From Hyperoplus lanceolatus (Eukaryota; Chordata; Actinopteri; Uranoscopiformes; Ammodytidae): 64,000 bases of DNA. Location: contig CM049416.1 of the NCBI GenBank assembly GCA_026929865.2, positions 14,039,501 to 14,103,500 on the forward strand, written 5' to 3'. Below are positions 1 through 33,682 of the stretch, piece by piece (the stretch's first letter is position 1; every line of letters begins with the position of its first letter). Below the pieces are notes generated by a model. That model had not been told where the DNA came from and searched no databases. It was given only the letters and a program-made list of their open reading frames with translations. Both the position numbers and the translations under genes were made by a program.

Positions 1-83
1 CCGCCGCCAATATTATTAAGTATTGCCACACTTTATTTCTGTCTACAGTAATGTGACTTCTCACACCCTGTGTGTGTGTGTGT

Positions 84-152
<69 letters not shown>

Positions 153-866
153 TGCACATAAGCACACGGGTTGACTGTGAGCGAATTGTTTCCGAATTTG
201 AGGGGGATCACAATAGGGTAAAGCCAGCAACCGGAAAAGGAGGGGGCTGCGTCAGGGCTGCGTAGCTTGCCGCCGCAAGCGAATAGACGCTGGCGGAAGT
301 GGTCATGCCAGACTAAATAAGGCCTAATGTGTGTTCATTTGTAATTATCGGTGTGTATTTACAAATATTCAAAATAAGCTACTTTAAAAAATAATGGCTA
401 CTAAAGTAGGCCTAGGCTCCATTCATCCAGGATGAGCTCAATGCGAGTTTTGGTAGGGTTAGGGTTATGTGTGATAGGCCTACTGTCTGTGACAACAACA
501 AAAAACAAGTAGTCAAGCATTCCTTGTTTGGCTTAAGATCTAGTTAATTGTGTGACTCTTTAAAAGCAAAATCCCCTGCTCCATGTTGATATCATTTGAT
601 CACCGGTGAGGTCGTGAGATGCAGCCTTTACACACCCATTCAGTAAGCAGCACTGCCCTCAAAGCGCCCCGCGGCTTCTTCTACCTAGTCAGTGTAACTG
701 TAAGCCTACGTCTCGACTCGGCTCAAGATTTAGAAGAAAGGGAAAAGAAAAAAAACGTCACCACTGTGGAGTTTTTAGTTTTGGTCCAGGAAACGCGGTT
801 GCTCACACCGCAGTTGCTCTTTGGAGCGTTAACACCTATGGTTAACGTGCTCGGATCTTTGTCGCT
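1..866. other. Upstream region of tspan33
   Basis: No gene was recognised here. The stretch contains the TG/GA microsatellite at 68-150 and then unique sequence leading to the tspan33 start codon. An open frame from 619 to 960 overlaps tspan33 exon 1 in another frame. If transcription starts upstream of 619 it would be an overlapping upstream ORF, but no transcription start can be placed from sequence alone. Confidence 0.6.
68..150. repeat. (TG)n(GA)n microsatellite
   Basis: A short TG run followed by about 32 GA dinucleotides. Simple sequence repeat, probably length-polymorphic. It generates meaningless Leu-Ser open frames. Confidence 0.97.
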
Positions 867-7514
<6,648 letters not shown>

Positions 7515-7671
7515 CCCAAGCCGGATCAGACTGGATCCTGATGGACAGAGACAGAAACGCATCGCTCGAGAACCAGCAACGCTGTCGTTATCTGAAAAAC
7601 TCAGTCATTCAACATCATTCCTCTTGGACATAAAATACAGCACTTGTTTCAAGCGAGCACCAGGACAGACC

Positions 7672-7677
7672 AATAAA
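7672..7677 (+). terminator. tspan33: Polyadenylation signal of tspan33
   Basis: The first AATAAA after the tspan33 stop codon, 158 bases downstream, giving a short 3' UTR. No competing hexamer lies closer. Inference from position only. Confidence 0.7.
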
Positions 7678-7679
7678 TG

Positions 7680-8674
7680 TGCTTTCAAATACTTAGCATG
7701 ATGGAGGTGAGTGTAATTACACACAAAGGAACCCGAAGGAGAAATGGGACTCTGTCGCCACCTTCTGGACATAGACCATGCTGTAATTTAAACAAACAGT
7801 ATACAGTAGTTCCATTGACTGTTTTTTTTCTTGTCAAAGACCCAAATAGCAGTGGGAGTGGCTGCACATCTATGCATTGTGTTGCAGTTTTTATGTTTGT
7901 TTGTTTGTTTGTTTGTTTTTTTCTGCTGCAAATGTTAGCTATCTGAAAAAGGGAATAGCAGTTTTTGAACATACTGTTTTTGGATTTTGCTAACTTGAAC
8001 AAAAAAACAACATGGTTTGACATAGGTCTAATAAGTGCTCTGTAATGTTGCTTATTGCTGCAAGTGTCTGTGAGATGCATCTGAAATTTGCTTAAAGTTG
8101 CTTAGCCTTGTCTCAGAAATGCATACTCCGAAATATGCTTGTTTTCAATTTGTGGTTGAAATACCTGTTTCAAATTAGAAAGGTCAGCTTACTTTTTACA
8201 TTGATTAGTAGATGCATGAGCAACGCAAATATGCCAGTTGGACTTGAGCTTTGAATGCTTGCAAAAGCATATAGAAGGTTTTTTACGTATATGCCTCATT
8301 CCCCCGTTTAAAAAAAAGGTTTAGTTTAACAGTAATAAACCTTGTTTACAAAATGTTTTAATTTAATTTGACAAATAACTGTAAAGATAATGTTTGCACA
8401 AATGGTCTTACTCTCCATAGTAACATGGCAATGTTGGGTTGCTTGGTTTGTGACAGCATTTCCATAATTTCCCTGCCAGCTGCAGGGCTGCATAGCTGCT
8501 GGATTGGAGTGAATGTCTTAATATGCTGCCCTCTTAAGTAAATGTTTGCCAATGTACATAGGCTCTGTATACACAGCTCATATTCTCTATATATGTTCTG
8601 GCTAATACAGTTTCAATCCCGCTGTCAGCATCTTTTCAACCCTGTTCTCACCTCTGCCTTTTCCCCTTCTTCTA
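7680..8674. other. Intergenic DNA between tspan33 and the Tc1-derived palindrome
   Basis: No gene recognised. Contains a (TTTG)n run at about 7896-7918 and otherwise unique AT-rich sequence without coding signal. Confidence 0.6.
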
Positions 8675-8937
8675 CAGTGCCTTGCAAAAGTATTCATACC
8701 TCTTGAAATTTTCGACATTTAGTCACGTTATAACCACACACGTACATTTATTTTATTGGGATTTTATGTGATAGACCAACACAAAGTGGCGCATAATTGT
8801 GAAGTGGAATGAAAATAAAACATGGTTTTTAAAAAAATGTATAAATAAAAAACTGAAAAGTGTGGCGTGCAAAAGTATTCAGCCCCCTGAGTCAATGCTT
8901 TGTAGAACCACCTATCGCTGCAATTACAGCTGCAAAT

Positions 8938-9162
8938 CTATTTGGGGTATGTCTCCACCAGCTTTGCACATCTACAGACAGACATTTTTGCCCATTCTTC
9001 TTTAAAAAATAGCTTGAGCTTCAGATTTAGCATCAGATTGGATGGAGAGTGTCTGTGAACAGCAATTTTCAAGTCTTTCCAGAGATTCTCGATTATATTG
9101 AGGTCTGGACTTTGACTGGACCATTCTAACACATGACTATGCTTTGATTTAAACCATTCCAT
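8938..9162 (-). pseudogene. Tc1-like transposase C-terminal fragment (left arm)
   Basis: About 75 codons remain open, including SQSPDLNIIENLWKDLK, the conserved block that carries the last catalytic acidic residue of Tc1 transposases. Further upstream in the same arm are degraded remnants of the HGGG and cysteine-serine-rich region. No DNA-binding domain is present and the fragment cannot encode an active transposase. Confidence 0.85.
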
Positions 9163-9805
9163 AGTAGATCTGGCTGTATTTTTAGGCTAGTTGTCCCTCT
9201 GGAAGGTGAACCTCCACCCCAGTCTCAAGTCTTTTGCACACTCTAACAGGTTTTCTGTCCTGTATTTGGCTCCATCCATCTTCCCATCAACTCTAAACAG
9301 CTTCCCTGTCCCTGCTGAAGAAAAGCTTCCCCATAGCAAGATGCTTCAACCACCATGTTTCACGGTGAGGATGGTGTGTATAGGGTGATGTGCAGTGTTA
9401 GTTTCCGCCACACATTGCATTTTGCATTCAGGCCAAAAAATTCAAGTTTGGTTTCATCTGAATATGCTGTGTCCCCCGCATGGCTTGTGGCAAGTGTTGG
9501 AGGAAGGTGCTCTGGTCTAGATGTGACCAAAATTAAAGTTTTTGGCCTCAACGCAATGTGTGGCAGAAAACTAACACTGTCACCTTGAACACACCATCCC
9601 CACCGTGAAAACATGGTGGTGGCAGCATCATGTTGTTGGGGTCCTGTTCTTCAGCAGGGACAGGGAAGCTTGTCAGAGTTGATGGGAAGAAGGATGGAGC
9701 CAAATACAGAGCACACAACCTGTTAGAGTCTGCAAATGACTTGAGACTGGGTGTAGGTTCACCTTCCAGAAGGTTAAATACCCTAAACATACAGCCAGAT
9801 CTACT

Positions 9806-10075
9806 ATGGAATGGTTCAAATCAAAGCATAGTCATGTGTTAGAATGGCCCAGTCAAAGTCCAGACCTCAATACAATTGAGAATATCTGGAAAGACTTGAA
9901 AATTGCGGTTGACAGATGCTCTCCATCCAATCTGATGCTGAATCTGAAGCTTGAGCTATTTTGCAAAGAAGAATGGGCAAAAATATCAGTCTGTAGATGG
10001 GCAAAGCTGGCGGAGACATACCCCAATAAACTTGCAGCTGTTATTGCAGCGATAGGTGGTTCTACAACCTATTGA
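9806..10075 (+). pseudogene. Tc1-like transposase C-terminal fragment (right arm)
   Basis: Eighty-nine open codons containing SQSPDLNTIENIWKDLK and ending in the typical Tc1 C-terminus (KLAAVIAAIGGSTTY). It pairs with the minus-strand copy at 8938-9162, with several amino-acid differences, so the two arms have diverged since the duplication. Confidence 0.85.
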
Positions 10076-11153
10076 CTCAGGGGGGCTGAATACTTATGCA
10101 CGCCACGCTTTTCAGTTTTTTATTTCAAAAACAAATTTAAAACCATATTTCATTTTCATTCCACTTCACAATGATGCACCACTGTGTGTTGGTCTATCAC
10201 ATGAAATCCCAATAAAATGAATATACGTGTGTGGTTTTAATGTGACAAAATGTGGAAAATTCCAAGGGGTATGAATACTTTTGCAAGCCACTGTATATAA
10301 TAACTTTCAGCTTAAACAGAAGGAGTGAGGGATTCCAAATTCACTGCAAATGAAAAGAGTGGTACTAACTCCTTAGGTGCTGTAGTGTGGCTTTGTCTGT
10401 GGGCAAAGTTTGTATTCTGTGACCAATCAGTCGGCAGACGGTGGTTAAAGTTCTCCAACTGGAGAGAAGAAGAAAAAAAAGGAACACAAGATTAATCTTG
10501 ACCCTATACCTCTCTACTACAGTACCAATTAAAGCTTGATTTGATCTGACAGCTAAGGAAAGAGTGGCGGCTGTTATGAACTGTTTTGTTAGGATTGGGT
10601 TTCAGCATGATCTTAAATGTTAAGTGCATTTTCTTGTCTGTGAAATTCAAGCTGTAAATGCCAGTACCTTCTTTTTTTTTAATCGTGATCATTTATGCAG
10701 ATCTTCTAGATTGATTCATGAGGAGAACTGTCATTTTATGCCAAAGACACTTTCACTCAGTGGAAAGCTCTGGCCAAAGGTGTAATGTAACTGTGAGGAG
10801 GCATACACCGACACAGCCCAGTCATCTCCACCCCGTTTCTCTGCCTGGCAAATGAAAACCCTGAGTTGTGAGACATTCCCTTGGCTTGAAACCTGATGCC
10901 TGTAATCTTTTTGGGAGCAGAAACAGTCTTGCATGTTCAACAGCCTTTGACGCCATTTCCACAATCTAAACATGACATTTTAATGTTAGTTTAAAAGATC
11001 TAGAAACTCCTCCCTTACTGGGAGATATCCTTTAGAACAGAACAGAATCAAATCTACTGAATCACCAATCTGATGGCAAGAAGGAGTGAAGAAACATTTG
11101 GGATGGCAGAGTTTTGACAATTTAGTAAAAGGAACTGAGTATATTGAAAAAGC

Positions 11154-11308
<155 letters not shown>

Positions 11309-11445
11309 GAGAGGGGGATTGAGAGAGAGTGACTGTGTTGGCCTTGGCTCAGGCGCTCTGTGTGTGGTCCATGCTTTTTTTTTTTGCCTCTGACTCACTC
11401 AGGCAGCCATGATGCTGTGGATTTGAAGGAGCCCCCCCCCCTGCA

Positions 11446-11492
<47 letters not shown>

Positions 11493-11508
11493 ATACATAC
11501 ACACACAG
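11446..11508. repeat. (CA)n microsatellite with CATA interruptions
   Basis: About 25 CA repeats followed by imperfect CATA units; a C run at 11432-11441 precedes it. Confidence 0.95.
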
Positions 11509-12132
11509 ACACAAAGAGGAGGGAGCAGAGTTACCCCGGTTTTTACTCAGAGCACCGGGGGAGAAACAAAGCATCTGCAGCCATGCAAATACCACAAGTG
11601 CACTGTCCAATTAATGTGATAACAACAGCACGGAGGTCGAGCATTGACCAGTTGGAACTCTTACATTAAAATAAACCTTAATACGTCATCATAAAAAAAT
11701 AATATTGTGACTGCTTGACTTTTGTCTTTTATTTGTGCTAATGCTTCACGTTCAGCAGTTTTCGGAGATCCTTGCAGCCACTTTAACTCTGACAGGAAGC
11801 CCAGTCCATTATGGATGTCCCAAAGGAAACTAGTTTCATGTAGTTTTGAGTTATTAACTGTTTCCCTCCTACATACTCACACCCATATCTCATATAGTCT
11901 GAGATATTATAATGTAGGGCCTACATAATGTATAGGCTATTGCTCATCTCTTTAATTGCTTGTTTGCTTTCTTTCAGATGCTTTTTTATCAGTCTGACAG
12001 GAAAGAAATCATTAAACAGCATCAGCAACAACTCACTAAAGTTTTAACTTGGTTTCGTTTTTGACAAGTTTTGATACACAAAATGTGGGTGCACTGCACA
12101 TACATTTGAATTATATGTAGGCCAGATTCATA

Positions 12133-12997
12133 TACAACAAAAATATAAACGCAACACTTTTGTTTTTGCTCCCATTTTTCATGAGATGGACTTAAAGATC
12201 TAAAATTCATTCCAGATACACAATTGTACCATTTCTCTCAAACATTGTTCACAAATCTGTCTAAATGTGTGATAGTGAGCACTTCTGCTTTGCTGAGATA
12301 ATCCATCCCACCTCACAGGTGTGCCACATCAAGATGCTGATCTGACATCATGATTAGTGCACAGGTGTGCCTTAGACTGTCCACAATAAAAGGCCACCCT
12401 GAAATGTGCAGTTTTGTCTCACAGCAAAATGCCACAGATGCCACAAGCATTGAGGGAGCGTGCAATTGGCATGCTGACAGCAGGAATGTCAACCAGATCT
12501 GTTGCTCGTGCATTGAATGTTCATTTCTCCACCATAAGCCGTCTCCAGCAACTTCGCACAGCCATTGAAGAGGAGTGGAACAACATTCCACAAGCCACAA
12601 TTGACAATCTGATAAACTCTATGCGAAGAAGATGTGTTGCACTGCATGAGGCAAATGGTGGTCACACCAGATACTGAATGGTTCTGAGTCCCCAGACCCC
12701 CAATAAATAAAAAAAAATGCACATTTCAGAGTGGCCTTTTATTGTGGACAGTCTAAGGCACACCTGTGCACTAATCATGATGTCAGATCAGCATCTTGAT
12801 GTGGCACACCTGTGAGGTGGGATGGATTATCTCAGCAAAGCAGAAGTGCTCACTATCACACATTTAGACAGATTTGTGAACAATGTTTGAGAGAAATGGT
12901 ACAATTGTGTATCTGGAATGAATTTTAGATCTTTAAGTCCATCTCATGAAAAATGGGAGCAAAAACAAAAGTGTTGCGTTTATATTTTTGTTGAGTA
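12133..12997. mobile_element. Internally deleted Tc1-like element with long TIRs
   Basis: The ends AACAAAAATATAAACGCAAC (left) and its reverse complement (right) belong to inverted repeats of roughly 285 bp each, closely similar, with TA at both borders. Between them is a single short open frame (12429-12677). The length of about 860 bp is far below a full Tc1 element (about 1.6 kb). It reads as a non-autonomous derivative that kept its ends. Confidence 0.88.
12429..12677 (+). CDS. Mini-transposase ORF: Tc1 N-terminal HTH fused to C-terminal tail
   Basis: An intact 82-codon frame. Residues 1-about 40 (ALRERAIGMLTAGM, SVARALNVHFSTISRLQQ) form the first helix-turn-helix of Tc1-type transposases. 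The remainder (EEEWNNIPQATIDNLINSMR to GGHTRY) is the transposase C-terminus. The second DNA-binding helix set and the whole DDE catalytic core are missing, so it cannot catalyse transposition. It might still bind TIR DNA. The deletion joint is in frame. Whether it is expressed is unknown. Confidence 0.6.
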   Translation: MPQMPQALRERAIGMLTAGMSTRSVARALNVHFSTISRLQQLRTAIEEEWNNIPQATIDNLINSMRRRCVALHEANGGHTRY

Positions 12998-13728
12998 TAG
13001 TTCATAACTGCTATTTCGGTAGTAGTCACTCTCATTCAAGGTCTGAGGACCACCCTGGGTCATTGACGAGGAGGGTTTCATAAAACGGATAACACATTTC
13101 TGCTTCCCCTGAAGAAGCCACAGGTGTATGATGTCCCACACACTAAGATCCTTTCCTGTAAGATGTGGGAGAAGGGGGTGGGGGGCTGTGTGCTGTTTTG
13201 GGGGTCCTTGAGATGAGGAACTTTGAAGGAAGCCTGCCACAAGGCACATTCTTCCACTCGCAGAGGGGGATGGGAGGGGAGGTTTTGTTGCCCAGGCTCT
13301 CCCCCCACACTGTGCATACCAGAGACGGGGAAAAACAACCAAACACCAGACTGCTACTCGAGAATACAACATCACAGCCTCAGAAAACCTCTCATCGGAC
13401 ACTTTACCTGGACAAAAATCACCTCACGGGACAATGCCTCATCTTAATTTTCTGCCTGTTTAAAAAAAGGGGGGCGCTATGGAAAAGGGGGTGGCGCGTC
13501 TGAGCTAGAGATCCTATTACAGAAATCCAGACTTTTTTTTTCATGGCAAGTTTTTTGGAAGTGGGGGGAGGGCGAATCTACAACTTTTTCGGCTTGATGT
13601 CTTTTTTGTAGCCAGCCTAAAAACGCTTCAAATTAATACTTTATATGGCTTTTAGGTTGATGGATCGTCTTTTCTAGCGTCGAGGGCAGTTTTTTCTTTT
13701 CTCTTTGGAACTGTTGGAAATCTGGATA

Positions 13729-13812
13729 ATGAAGGAGTTCTGGAGGAACCAGCGAGGATCGGACGAGAAGTGCAGGATAAAAAAGTTTGGGAGGACTGCG
13801 AGAAAACTTTAA
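13729..13812 (+). other. Upstream ORF 1 in the probable smo leader
   Basis: ATG at 13729-13731 and TAA at 13810-13812, giving 27 codons rich in Arg and Lys. Start context is weak (ATAATGA). It does not overlap uORF 2 or the smo frame. Confidence 0.4.
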
Positions 13813-13833
13813 AAAGCGCTTCCCCCTCTCACC

Positions 13834-13911
13834 ATGCCGCGTTTGGAAACGTATTCGAGATCTAACGAATACGACTTCATCTTCGGCTTTTTCGGCAAAC
13901 GGGATCATTGA
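13834..13911 (+). other. Upstream ORF 2 in the probable smo leader
   Basis: ATG at 13834-13836 in a good context (CACCATGC), TGA at 13909-13911, 25 codons. It ends 67 bases before the smo ATG and is in a different frame, so smo translation would need leaky scanning or re-initiation. Confidence 0.45.
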
Positions 13912-13978
13912 AACCCCAAAGAGTTCTAAGTAATTCGTCTTTTTTCCCTTCTTGTACGGTTGAAAATCTCTCCCCAAG

Positions 13979-21562
<7,584 letters not shown>

Positions 21563-23713
21563 AGAGCATTAGCTCCAATATACTGCTTTGCGGTACACCA
21601 GACAGTTAGCTATAAATAAAAAGTGCTGGATACTTTCAAAACTCTTACAAATGTGCACCTAATTCCCAATGCCCTTAGGCCAAGATAGATCTAAGCTGGT
21701 CAGTTTTTTTCTTTTTTTTTCTTTGAAAAAAAGCAAAGGGATGAAGTGAAAAATATGTTGTGAATAAGTTAATGAAAAAAATATTTTTTTATATACTTTT
21801 ATTTGTGTCCAATAAAATTTCAAAGGCAACTCCGAGATGACAAGACCAATGAGGCAGCTAAACTTAACATGGCTTGAAATAGATCTCTTTACTCTGAACC
21901 CCCCCCCCCATGCATTCATTAGCAGCATTAAACTCTGAACGTAGCCGGCTAAGTCAAGGTGTCGTGAATGGGTTACTAATTGACACGTTCAACTTGTTTT
22001 TGAATTGACCAGTGTGGACATTTGAAGATGTAGGCGGTCAATAAAAAGCCAGCCTTTTGAAAGCCAGTTATATTCTTATTCTTTGACTGCTTGTGTCATA
22101 CGTATTTTACATTCTAAACCTGGACAGTAAAACCAGTCTGAAGCAGTAAACAATACAGGTTTAAAAAAATAAAATGAAAATGGGCTACTTGCAAATAAAC
22201 TGTAACCCAGTTATTTTTGTAATATATTTTAATATTGCATTTCTCTCTTCCCCATACTATTTAGCCATTCATCTCTTGTTGTGTTTATGTACAGTTAACT
22301 TGCAGTACTAACCATTATCTCACAGAAAATATTGCCAAGTGACTTTAGAGAGGTTTCTTTAAGAGTTTCTGATACATGTGTATGTACAAGATGTATAAGA
22401 TAACTCATTCAGTACTCAACAGGTGCCTTGTTTAAGGTGGTGAAATGCCGGACTCGATGATAATTTACTTCAGATTCAAATGGAATAACCCCAATTTAAC
22501 GTGTCCTTACTTTCTCTCATTTTATTGACATCTGTAAAGATAATAGTTACATGTATGTCATGTGTCAGTGTCATTTTGAGCGTAGAAACTGTGTTTTCCT
22601 GCCCTATCTGGTTGGAAACCTGTGGAAGCAGATTTTCACTGGTTTTTCCAAAAAGCTATTTGGACATCAAGTATTTTTCAGTACTTTTTAATCAGCTAAT
22701 ATTCAAAAAGTAACAGAGTCCAAAAGCATACTAGGTATTTGTACAGTGCATTGCTATAAACCAACAATGAGCATACTGTTTATCTGAAGAAAAAGACTGA
22801 AATGAATGAAGTTGCCATTGTTTTTCCTGAATGAGCTTTTCTCCTTGTAGAAACATTTCTTTTAAATGTGTTTTTTTTCTCCAGCAGTATTTCTTCTATT
22901 GTTTATCTGATGTATATATTCAATCTGAACTGACATTCATGTGTGTTTTCTTCTTCTTAGGTCCAGTTTGAAAATATTTTTGTACATTGTATTTTTAGAC
23001 TGCTGTGGGCTTAGAAGTCACATCTAAACACCTTTATTTCTAAGTCTGTCTTTCTCAATGTATGTACTGTACATAGGCTGTTCATAGATTACTCAATAAG
23101 GGTATTATTTGTACAGATTTATATATCAAGTCACTTGATTACTCTGCTGATGCGACAGAAAAAGGGAAGAGTCAACTATGCTATACAAAAAAGTTGTCAC
23201 TGTACTTGTGCTGTAACCAAATATCAACTAGTATTTTCATTTTACACTCTGTGTGGATAAATGATGCTGGAGTAGGCTGTGATAGAGCGCTTTCTTACCG
23301 ACACAAATGATTTTGTCTAATATATGTGTCTGGTTAGTTATGTTTGAGGTATGATAGAGATTTATTTATGTTATTATTAGAAGTTACCTACCACAACTCT
23401 ATGGATTCAACAATATAGACAGTTTGGCAGCAAAATAAAACACAGCTGATATCCACACAAAAAAAGTTTATTAAAAAAGAGTTTTAAAAAATGAAATGAA
23501 GATTACTTTGGAAAACTCCTGTTTCACTTTTCATGCTATGAGAAGTTATACATTTTAAATTAATCTTCATATAAGCAGTCTAAAAGATTATGGTCTACCA
23601 GCAAGCGTTGTGTTTCTTTCTGTGATGTGACTCCAAACTATACAAACAGAAAGAAAAGTTTACTGTCACTTTGACTTGGCAGATGTACTTTTTTGTTTTT
23701 ATATGTAAATAAA
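21563..23713 (+). other. smo: smo 3' UTR
   Basis: AT-rich non-coding sequence after the smo stop. Candidate AATAAA signals lie at 21615, 21811, 22040, 23434 and 23708. The last is followed by T-rich sequence and would give a 2.1-kb UTR. Alternative polyadenylation is plausible. No other gene recognised. Confidence 0.6.
23708..23713 (+). terminator. smo: Distal polyadenylation signal candidate of smo
   Basis: AATAAA followed about 20 bases later by a T-rich and GT-containing stretch. It is the last hexamer before the hAT-like element begins at 23791. Confidence 0.5.
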
Positions 23714-23790
23714 AGTTACCCTACACTTTTTTTTCCTGCGTGGTTGTTTTAAAGTATTGTCAAACAGTCGCACTCGCCACAGTTTGTACC

Positions 23791-24690
23791 CAGGGCCGGC
23801 GGTACCTTTTTTTTAGGTGGAAGTCCAGACCCACTATCGGACAGACCTGTTCATTCGCTGTCCAAGAAAATGTGAAATAAAATTCAGACAATTAATTTAT
23901 ACTAAATAATATACCATTACCATGCATTGCTTCTAATTGTATTATTGGGTAGGCAGGACAGCCTACCTCCAAGTTACCCACCCGCGTATAGTGGTCACTG
24001 GTCAGCAGAGTCGGCCCGAGGCATAAGCGAAATGAGCGGTTGTTAAGGGTCCCGACTGCCAGGCCCCCTCCCCCCCCTAAAAAAATTGTATTTAGTTTTT
24101 TTTTTAGTTTGTGTGTTTGATATCAACATCATATTATGGAAATGTAAATTATACAATAAAAGGAATACAATGTTTTGGTAGATAGTTAATAGCTTAATAA
24201 TTGAATCAGTTCATCTGGGAGGTAATCCGATGTTAACTGATCACGTCACGTTCAAGTCCATGGCATGCACAGTGTGTATTGAGTTTATTTAAAAATATTT
24301 GAAAATGGGGCTGCCCTCAGTTGCCCATGCACTGTGTATACTGTAGTCTATAGCCTATTTCAGCCTCGTCTGTGGAAAAAAAGATAACTGGACAACAGAG
24401 TTCTTCTGCTTCGTTCCTCTCACAATAAAAAAGATACATTATGTTGTATATAATGTATATTATATGTTATTCATAAACATTTTGGAAAAGAAATGTGCAA
24501 GAATCAAATCTCCCACACAGCAACACTCAAAGTATATTTGCATATTGTGTTCTACACAATTCACAGTAAATGTGCCAAAAAGCAGACGCAGAGATCTTAC
24601 AAGGGCAAAAAAATTCGGTCTCTCTTCCCAGTGTGCCCACCTAAAATTTCTACAGGCCCACCCTAACCTAACTGTCTAGAACCGGGCCTG
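23791..24690. mobile_element. hAT-like non-autonomous element between smo and cax
   Basis: Starts CAGGGCCGGC and ends ACCGGGCCTG, with flanking 8-mers TTTGTACC and TTTCTACC (seven of eight identical), typical of hAT target duplications. A second GGCCC-rich internal end near 24010-24065 hints at nesting. No transposase recognised. Confidence 0.65.
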
Positions 24691-25281
24691 TTTCTACCTC
24701 CCATGTAGGCTAATACTATTGCATTTGATTAAACGAGCTAAGCATCCCATTGTCCAAAACAATTAAAAAAAAAACGGATTCTGAAAAAACCCAGATTAAG
24801 CTCATTTAACAAAGTTTACCAATACTCAATGTTTTTTACAGAATACTCAACAACTCTTAACCATTTCAATAAATAAAAACTCAGCTAAACAATAAAATAG
24901 GTTTTTACCTTTTGCCTGTTTTCCAAGTTACACTTTCTTTTATACAAATACAATTTAACTAAATTCACGATGTGAATGAGGATTTTTGTACATTTCTATA
25001 GTTAAAAGCTTACATGTAAAATGAAATCAGTATTTATTTTACGACCATGGCAAAGACACGAAAAACATAAGAAGGAAAAAAGCAAGTGTTTAGGAGTAGG
25101 CTAGGTTAAATTAGTGAGGTTTGAAATCTCCCTTGCTACTCCACCCCGAACCCTCCTCTTCGGCTTCTTTGTTGGGGGTCAGACGGCCTGTTGTGAGCGA
25201 CCAGTCAGTGACAGCTCGACGGCTCCATACAAAGAGGAGAGACGAACCCTTTAATGTACAGTAGGCTACACAACCGATACA
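24691..25281 (+). promoter_or_regulatory. Upstream region of the cax gene
   Basis: About 590 bp of AT-rich sequence before the cax ATG, turning GC-richer over the last 150 bp. No core promoter element was recognised. Confidence 0.35.
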
Positions 25282-33193
<7,912 letters not shown>

Positions 33194-33682
33194 TCTGCTG
33201 GCCAAGAAAATTCCTAATGCTCCAAAATGCGATGCTACTATTAAAAAAGAAAAGCATTAATCCTTCATCTTGTTTTTGTAAGAGAATATGTTTGAATTGT
33301 TTTGCCCATTCTTGAAAATGTACATTTAGTTTGGGTTCATTAGTATGTAGTTGTATTGTACATAAGTCAATTTATAAAACCTTTCTTTAAAATTAGACAG
33401 TTATATCAGCCAGGTTTTCACTACCGACATTATTTTGACACTATTTCTATAGGATTTGAATTTCTGCTACATTTTTATATCTTGGCTCTATGAATTTATA
33501 AAGTGACATTTACTAACAGGACAAAAGGCATGCATGTTATAACCTTGATCTAGCGTGCATTCTCAGAGTACATGCGGCCACCGCAGTTCATGCCAAGATG
33601 CCTTGAATAACACATTTGTTATATACCATTATCATTAGTCAAGCAAAAGCAATGGGGTAACGGAGTTCTATTTACAGAACAC
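33194..33682 (+). other. cax 3' UTR and convergent intergenic region
   Basis: No AATAAA on the plus strand was found between the cax stop and 34372-34377, so the cax 3' UTR may run into the klhdc10 3' UTR on the other strand, or use a variant signal. Confidence 0.4.

Larger units (their letters stand above)
8675..10293. mobile_element. Palindromic Tc1-derived element (two inverted 3' halves)
   Basis: Flanked by TA on both sides (8673-8674 and 10294-10295), with ends CAGTGCCTTGCAAAAGTATT and its near-complement at the right. The two arms, roughly 8675-9440 and 9545-10293, are diverged reverse complements of each other around a spacer of about 100 bp. Each arm encodes the C-terminal part of a Tc1-like DDE transposase reading outward (left arm -, right arm +). 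The N-terminal DNA-binding half is absent from both. The element therefore carries two copies of the 3' end rather than a normal 5' and 3' end. Confidence 0.85.
13000..13978 (+). promoter_or_regulatory. smo: smo upstream region and probable 5' leader
   Basis: About 1 kb before the smo ATG, becoming GC-richer toward the gene. No TATA box or transcription start can be fixed. It contains two short upstream ORFs, at 13729-13812 and 13834-13911, which would lie in the 5' leader if transcription starts upstream of them. Confidence 0.45.

Noticed and set aside
456-467. Telomere-like TTAGGG units
   Set aside because: Only two units (GGGTTAGGGTTA), as also near 4590; too few for an interstitial telomeric repeat.
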